From positions 42,658 to 106,657 of the forward strand of contig CAZASN010000006.1 in the NCBI GenBank assembly GCA_964487915.1: a DNA stretch of 64,000 nucleotides. The letters run 5' to 3'. This DNA comes from Proruminimicrobium sp964487915. Its GTDB lineage: Bacteria > Elusimicrobiota > Endomicrobiia > Endomicrobiales > Endomicrobiaceae. Below the pieces are notes generated by a model. The model did not search any database and was not told the origin of the DNA. It saw nothing but the letters and a program-made list of their open reading frames with translations. Position numbers and translations under genes: made by a program. Positions 62,301-64,000 of this stretch are shown in pieces; position 1 is the stretch's first letter, and every line of letters begins with the position of its first letter.

Positions 62301-64000
62301 CGCCTGCGTAAGATCAGAACCCAAAATATTAAGCATTATAAATTTTATTATTTCGGCTTCAGATATTCCCGGAGCTGTTTGGCGCAATCTGTTTTTTATC
62401 TGCGGATTCGGAAGTTTTGAAATTTCATTTTCAAGATTTTCAAATTCTTCATTATCCATCGCAAGAAATACGTCAAGAGAAGAAATGCCCGTTTCTCTTA
62501 CGCCGATAGTTCTTATCATTTTCAGAAGAGGCATCGTGAGCCTTCCGCATCCTCCGGCAATTATCATTTTTTTAATTTTTCCGTTTTCAAGCATATCAAG
62601 AGCATATTTGAAGATTGCAAGATTATCATTGCCGCAAAGAACGGCGTAATCAAGCCCTCCGTCAATTTTATCCGAATGCGCCAGATATGCCGAAAGTTTT
62701 TTTACAAGTTCCTTTAACTGCGCGTTTTTTGATTCGGTATTTTTGTCTTTTTCAAAACTTTCCATAAACGGTATGATTTTGCGTCTTAATTTCTGCATAA
62801 CTGAAGCTATATTGGTTTTAAGAGCCGACGAATTCATGACTCTGTAGTTGTATATATACTTATCCGTTTCTTTTCTCATCACTCCGGGAACTATTTCCGT
62901 ACCGTTTGAATATATTTTATCGGAGTTTTTATGAGTTCTGTTGGCCGGATATGAACCGAAAACTATCGTTTTAAACTTAAGGCTTATTATCGTGCCGGCG
63001 CATTTATTGCACGGGGCAAGCGTGCAAAATAAAACGGAATTTTTAACTGGATTTTTCAGCGCGCCGTCAATATAACGCAGCATTGCGTTTGTTTCGTTGA
63101 AAAGGTCTTCTATCGTTTTATTTTCATAATCTATGCCTAGAGAGCGCACAAGCTCGTTATCTTTAAAAATAGCGCTCTTTAAAGTTTTGCCGTTTAATTT
63201 AATTTTATTCAATAAAGAAAACAACTCTTCTTTTTTTATCCTGCTTATTCTGCTCTTTGTTATATAATTTTCCAAAAAATTTATGATGGCGAAAGTTTCC
63301 GCGTGCAGAAGAGAATCGGTATAATTGAAAGCTCTGCCCTCAACGCCGTCGCCGTTAATCATATATGCTCCGACGGGCGGCTGTATGAACGACAAAAACC
63401 AGCTTCTTGATTTTTCGGCCAGCCTTACCTGTTCAATAGCCTCGTTCATTCCCGAAACATATCCGGCCGGAATATTTTGTTCAGACGCTAAATCATCGGT
63501 TTGCTTTACGGAATCATTATATATGGAAATAATTTCTCCCAGTTTGTTTCTGAGAGCGTTTCTTATATCGTTATTAACTACTCTGTTAATATCTTCTCCG
63601 GCGGCATCCAGTTCTTTTTTTGTTATTGCGCCGCCGATTGATTTTTTTGCGCGCCTTGCCTGCCTTATTTTTTTGTTAAGATTCTGAAGCTGCTGTACGG
63701 CAAAAAATGTAGCGTACAAATCTTTTTCCGATACGGAAGCTTCCGTCTTTTTGACGGTCTGAGTTTTATCTTCGGTTACTATGTTGATCGCTTGTCCGTC
63801 TTCGGTGGTAAAAACAAATCCGTTTTCGGTTTTATTAAAAGAAGTTAACTTAACCTTTGAATTCAGATCGGCCAGCATCTGGTTAAGTATTGAAAGTATA
63901 TTTTTTCTGCCGGATACGGCTTTAAGCACATCAGCGTTAAGGACTGCTCCTTTTCCCAACTGCGACACAAACATCTTCTGCAGCGTATTGTATAATACTT
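56322..64000 (-). CDS. Giant multidomain protein with deaminase-like and YdcF-like domains (5' end outside window)
   Basis: The frame stays open past the first ATG (63974) to the window edge, so the N-terminus is probably missing; numbering here uses 63974 as residue 1, giving 2550 residues. Visible parts: a deaminase-like zinc site (HAE near 224, PCNKC near 321); a YdcF/DUF218-like region (about 440-610, AGGCGR and ETESGNTLENIQYAKKML); three to four hydrophobic helices (about 800-850); four copies of an 85-110-residue module (about 955-1370); a HAD-like stretch near 1770-1830 (NKAVAIEYL, IIYSGDE); and long helical or barrel-like regions to the end. No signal peptide is visible in the part present. 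Role unknown. Confidence 0.75.
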   Translation of the reverse strand, partial: VLYNTLQKMFVSQLGKGAVLNADVLKAVSGRKNILSILNQMLADLNSKVKLTSFNKTENGFVFTTEDGQAINIVTEDKTQTVKKTEASVSEKDLYATFFAVQQLQNLNKKIRQARRAKKSIGGAITKKELDAAGEDINRVVNNDIRNALRNKLGEIISIYNDSVKQTDDLASEQNIPAGYVSGMNEAIEQVRLAEKSRSWFLSFIQPPVGAYMINGDGVEGRAFNYTDSLLHAETFAIINFLENYITKSRISRIKKEELFSLLNKIKLNGKTLKSAIFKDNELVRSLGIDYENKTIEDLFNETNAMLRYIDGALKNPVKNSVLFCTLAPCNKCAGTIISLKFKTIVFGSYPANRTHKNSDKIYSNGTEIVPGVMRKETDKYIYNYRVMNSSALKTNIASVMQKLRRKIIPFMESFEKDKNTESKNAQLKELVKKLSAYLAHSDKIDGGLDYAVLCGNDNLAIFKYALDMLENGKIKKMIIAGGCGRLTMPLLKMIRTIGVRETGISSLDVFLAMDNEEFENLENEISKLPNPQIKNRLRQTAPGISEAEIIKFIMLNILGSDLTQAQKSDIESRIMLETESGNTLENIQYAKKMLPESAKKIGIIQTPVQQLRTMATAGKVFAGEFELYSLTTDKIRFEDKDITQAVLGEYARLIIYTLKGDILPLNYSDKNNSGLNAVDEEIYEEIFVLINNLDKEQQGKIKNYLRTLFKPLGDDSYETVSGLLNQRAEEDKVSKTKTASIERFINWIYTESEELPSISKFLDRIGITQENHRIIRASIIAVAESPYIFVSSLSEKFQEWFLRQHAPNHQTVRKAGLETIVFIVRISTVISLLAVTLTSFGVIPAISITIALIQWVMSLILPHIIWNIKNPHARLEKEPRGERKNYDVYRIGKLVAKGKRSPSKASIINTTAYNLCEGRLWEKNQIEYELRAEESEYQETVAPEETSPSGEYKIPPQYSGDGILFKVVIPNINNKLPAQYQYTYAHSPKGAAANILFKIFKAIKEGKLTNGRYVDVPYLLDAGEETADYNDIGDDTDDGAVSDKNIVKILAIIFKDYNLGDIIEEHKSNSLPLRTDKPVSRIVKKELKAYRVAISGLNKHKSLEVYQEVYASSEEEAVKNAVRELVLAKERGELILGWYGDIAVNRKNIDKIAAVIYSKYTDKIDHIVTEIPEVTKISEAADGRSAVKKETHQKEIETSRELYPEFTQNIQYKFTVSIPIAGTKNVFNDTVEAYSPKQALFKALLRYYKNREKALEQERTFWAEYDIKTLGGMLNCKMNMPPFTVSDGEYVMPEQKDGEKEYIVTIPGLNDTKELARYRRVYAISPEEAVKKAVLALVAAKERKELSSGWYAGIGISMDKAADISDAVFKQHPYDIEKFIKEVKREPVKKPENEIIKDEINELQKIINWNDLSVSDLPRLKAFLEKIGAWDNKLARAGMMYVIENKITAQIGKDGKIIFTNKDGVIFNYWISPEGRFEAAREYFEKMGQLSRMLNIADMDENIAPRAKVMDARMKNIFSKLHLYDIGKPVIVTGAMFQRLKSRIDDISPVIIDLIDQIFIVSARERITYDGENWILDDHYLDEFSKARMLAYDKKMIHEAFYNDIEVPWHDLFIRFADDLLTLFSVNRRPSFEDFINAAVSREEYGADIEYIVKILNLKDDNELFQMFETKKRKEIKNIINIIYKETKAKENKDRLLKIMRLVSILELIRVYRSGVEEDFSEKDYIMSEAFKREPMVPNNERTTYIVTQIRPMAVRDCLVDYCSDVILSKGLDNFSIRAGGKSTIDFFKNNTNKAVAIEYLSKRFNIPSGRIIYSGDELSVGVDACVVDLKNSVEENYGDLVILNTGREEVEGTVPLHSIYPNISGIAANTLMFERIFDFISYNIAMIATKPDFKPANIVADLKDSIQIPDEVALSEPEKKADKIKNAAFIDFAAENIKKIILFMQLFIINFMYKDTTSYTIIADASDVKKTELAVYLAENGVKVNLILKGDSGLQTENKRGLKNGFALIEKKGNLTKYGYEQTTAAPEEEIFKELIEDVSQEDMSKNKIIDVSDSQLTGIDEQSLKNIFAKNGAKTVIGTGASSNSLFMALLEEVKINPANSVSAAKPLVSVNITEADLTEYNNRQYLQMKKNEGIDSIVISVDNKMLNENSAAISGLLKLAHEEGLKVEFMYFIANQEELELLTGHIDERMRNYRAGGTGIDGLRLDLSKLVYNEAVKRELIRLKMTVNKQSLNALFAVELYDISQELLDDYGSLVKNLAIVQIKSVDKITAGDDLTKIIIKLAADKKTNTVFNIKTILDLNPSMIQMSSDLLNEIIKADNNLLNTTMQKAARILSYVYDVSPQGMYNRGLQYGRRTGNNSKLSAKDTETLYELLKAARAGNTEIFENETFKKLNLNAKNINEVSGFLQGLLESVEYNRYSASNKPLNFANPQFKYVFASALVENKILGNISRDEKDITNDFVREQIKTAQELALTADRTLAAGYYANINTAVNILNGIKSMDAGLVTEQERAVAVSLLLEIMPMAEQYVQMSLLEEEETGKDISKITRALLASA

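Overview
The window looks like a chromosomal segment of an AT-rich, Gram-negative bacterium. Outer-membrane proteins (a porin-like barrel, a TolC-like channel, a lipoprotein) and a type IV pilin of the Elusimicrobiota style suggest the phylum Elusimicrobiota, possibly Endomicrobia. That placement is inferred from gene content and protein style; there is no rRNA in the window to confirm it. Strong promoters here follow the TTGACA-N17-TATAAT pattern, and many genes are translationally coupled by ATGA or TAATG overlaps.

Layout. 1-2225 (minus): end of a Tad/Flp pilus cluster (TadG-like, TadE-like, Flp pilin, short secretin), running straight on from gcvT. 2229-6500 (minus): gcvT, lpd, proS, with a 117-bp inverted repeat between gcvT and lpd. 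6639-8171 (plus): flavoprotein, DUF4833 protein, type IV pilin, then a terminator and tRNA-Ser(CGA). 8465-12171: an AT-richer accessory block beside the tRNA with three putative nucleases (HNH; OLD-type ATPase with TOPRIM; PD-(D/E)XK-like), a candidate defence island. 12917-15998 (plus): znuA-znuC-znuB-zur operon with a palindromic operator on its promoter, ending in an unlisted 45-aa Cys-containing small protein. 16026-22758: MFS exporter, flavin reductase, GNAT, C_GCAxxG protein, alpha/beta hydrolase, DUF3788 protein, an ABC-F protein with an RBS-sequestering leader, and a glycosyltransferase. 22886-29480 (plus): seven-gene TetR-regulated tripartite ABC-2 exporter of the YbhGFSR type, with a textbook promoter and operator. 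29481-29964: noncoding, repeat-rich. 29965-33151 (minus): second metal-uptake operon (permease, binding protein, outer-membrane barrel, small Cys/His protein) with no ATPase gene. 33321-35493 (plus): secreted protein, lipoprotein, isochorismatase-like hydrolase. 35512-37614 (minus): second accessory block, a TOPRIM protein plus a Panacea antitoxin with a RelE-like partner. 37615-38082: noncoding repeats. 38083-51429 (minus): two tandem Aas-type lipid remodelling genes, DUF192, lipA, purH, recX, DUF362 ferredoxin, pseudouridine synthase, ligA, nusB. 51587-56261 (plus): DUF1015, CvpA-like, hisG, gltX, a degenerate tandem repeat, DUF1844. 56322-64000 (minus): one giant multidomain protein of at least 2550 residues, open at the window edge.

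How the genes fit together: lpd, gcvT and lipA all serve lipoyl-dependent glycine cleavage. The two zinc-type operons probably share Zur control, and perhaps the single ZnuC ATPase. The most unusual object is the giant protein, in which a deaminase-like zinc site, a YdcF-like domain, membrane segments, four copies of an unrecognised module and a HAD-like segment sit in one chain.
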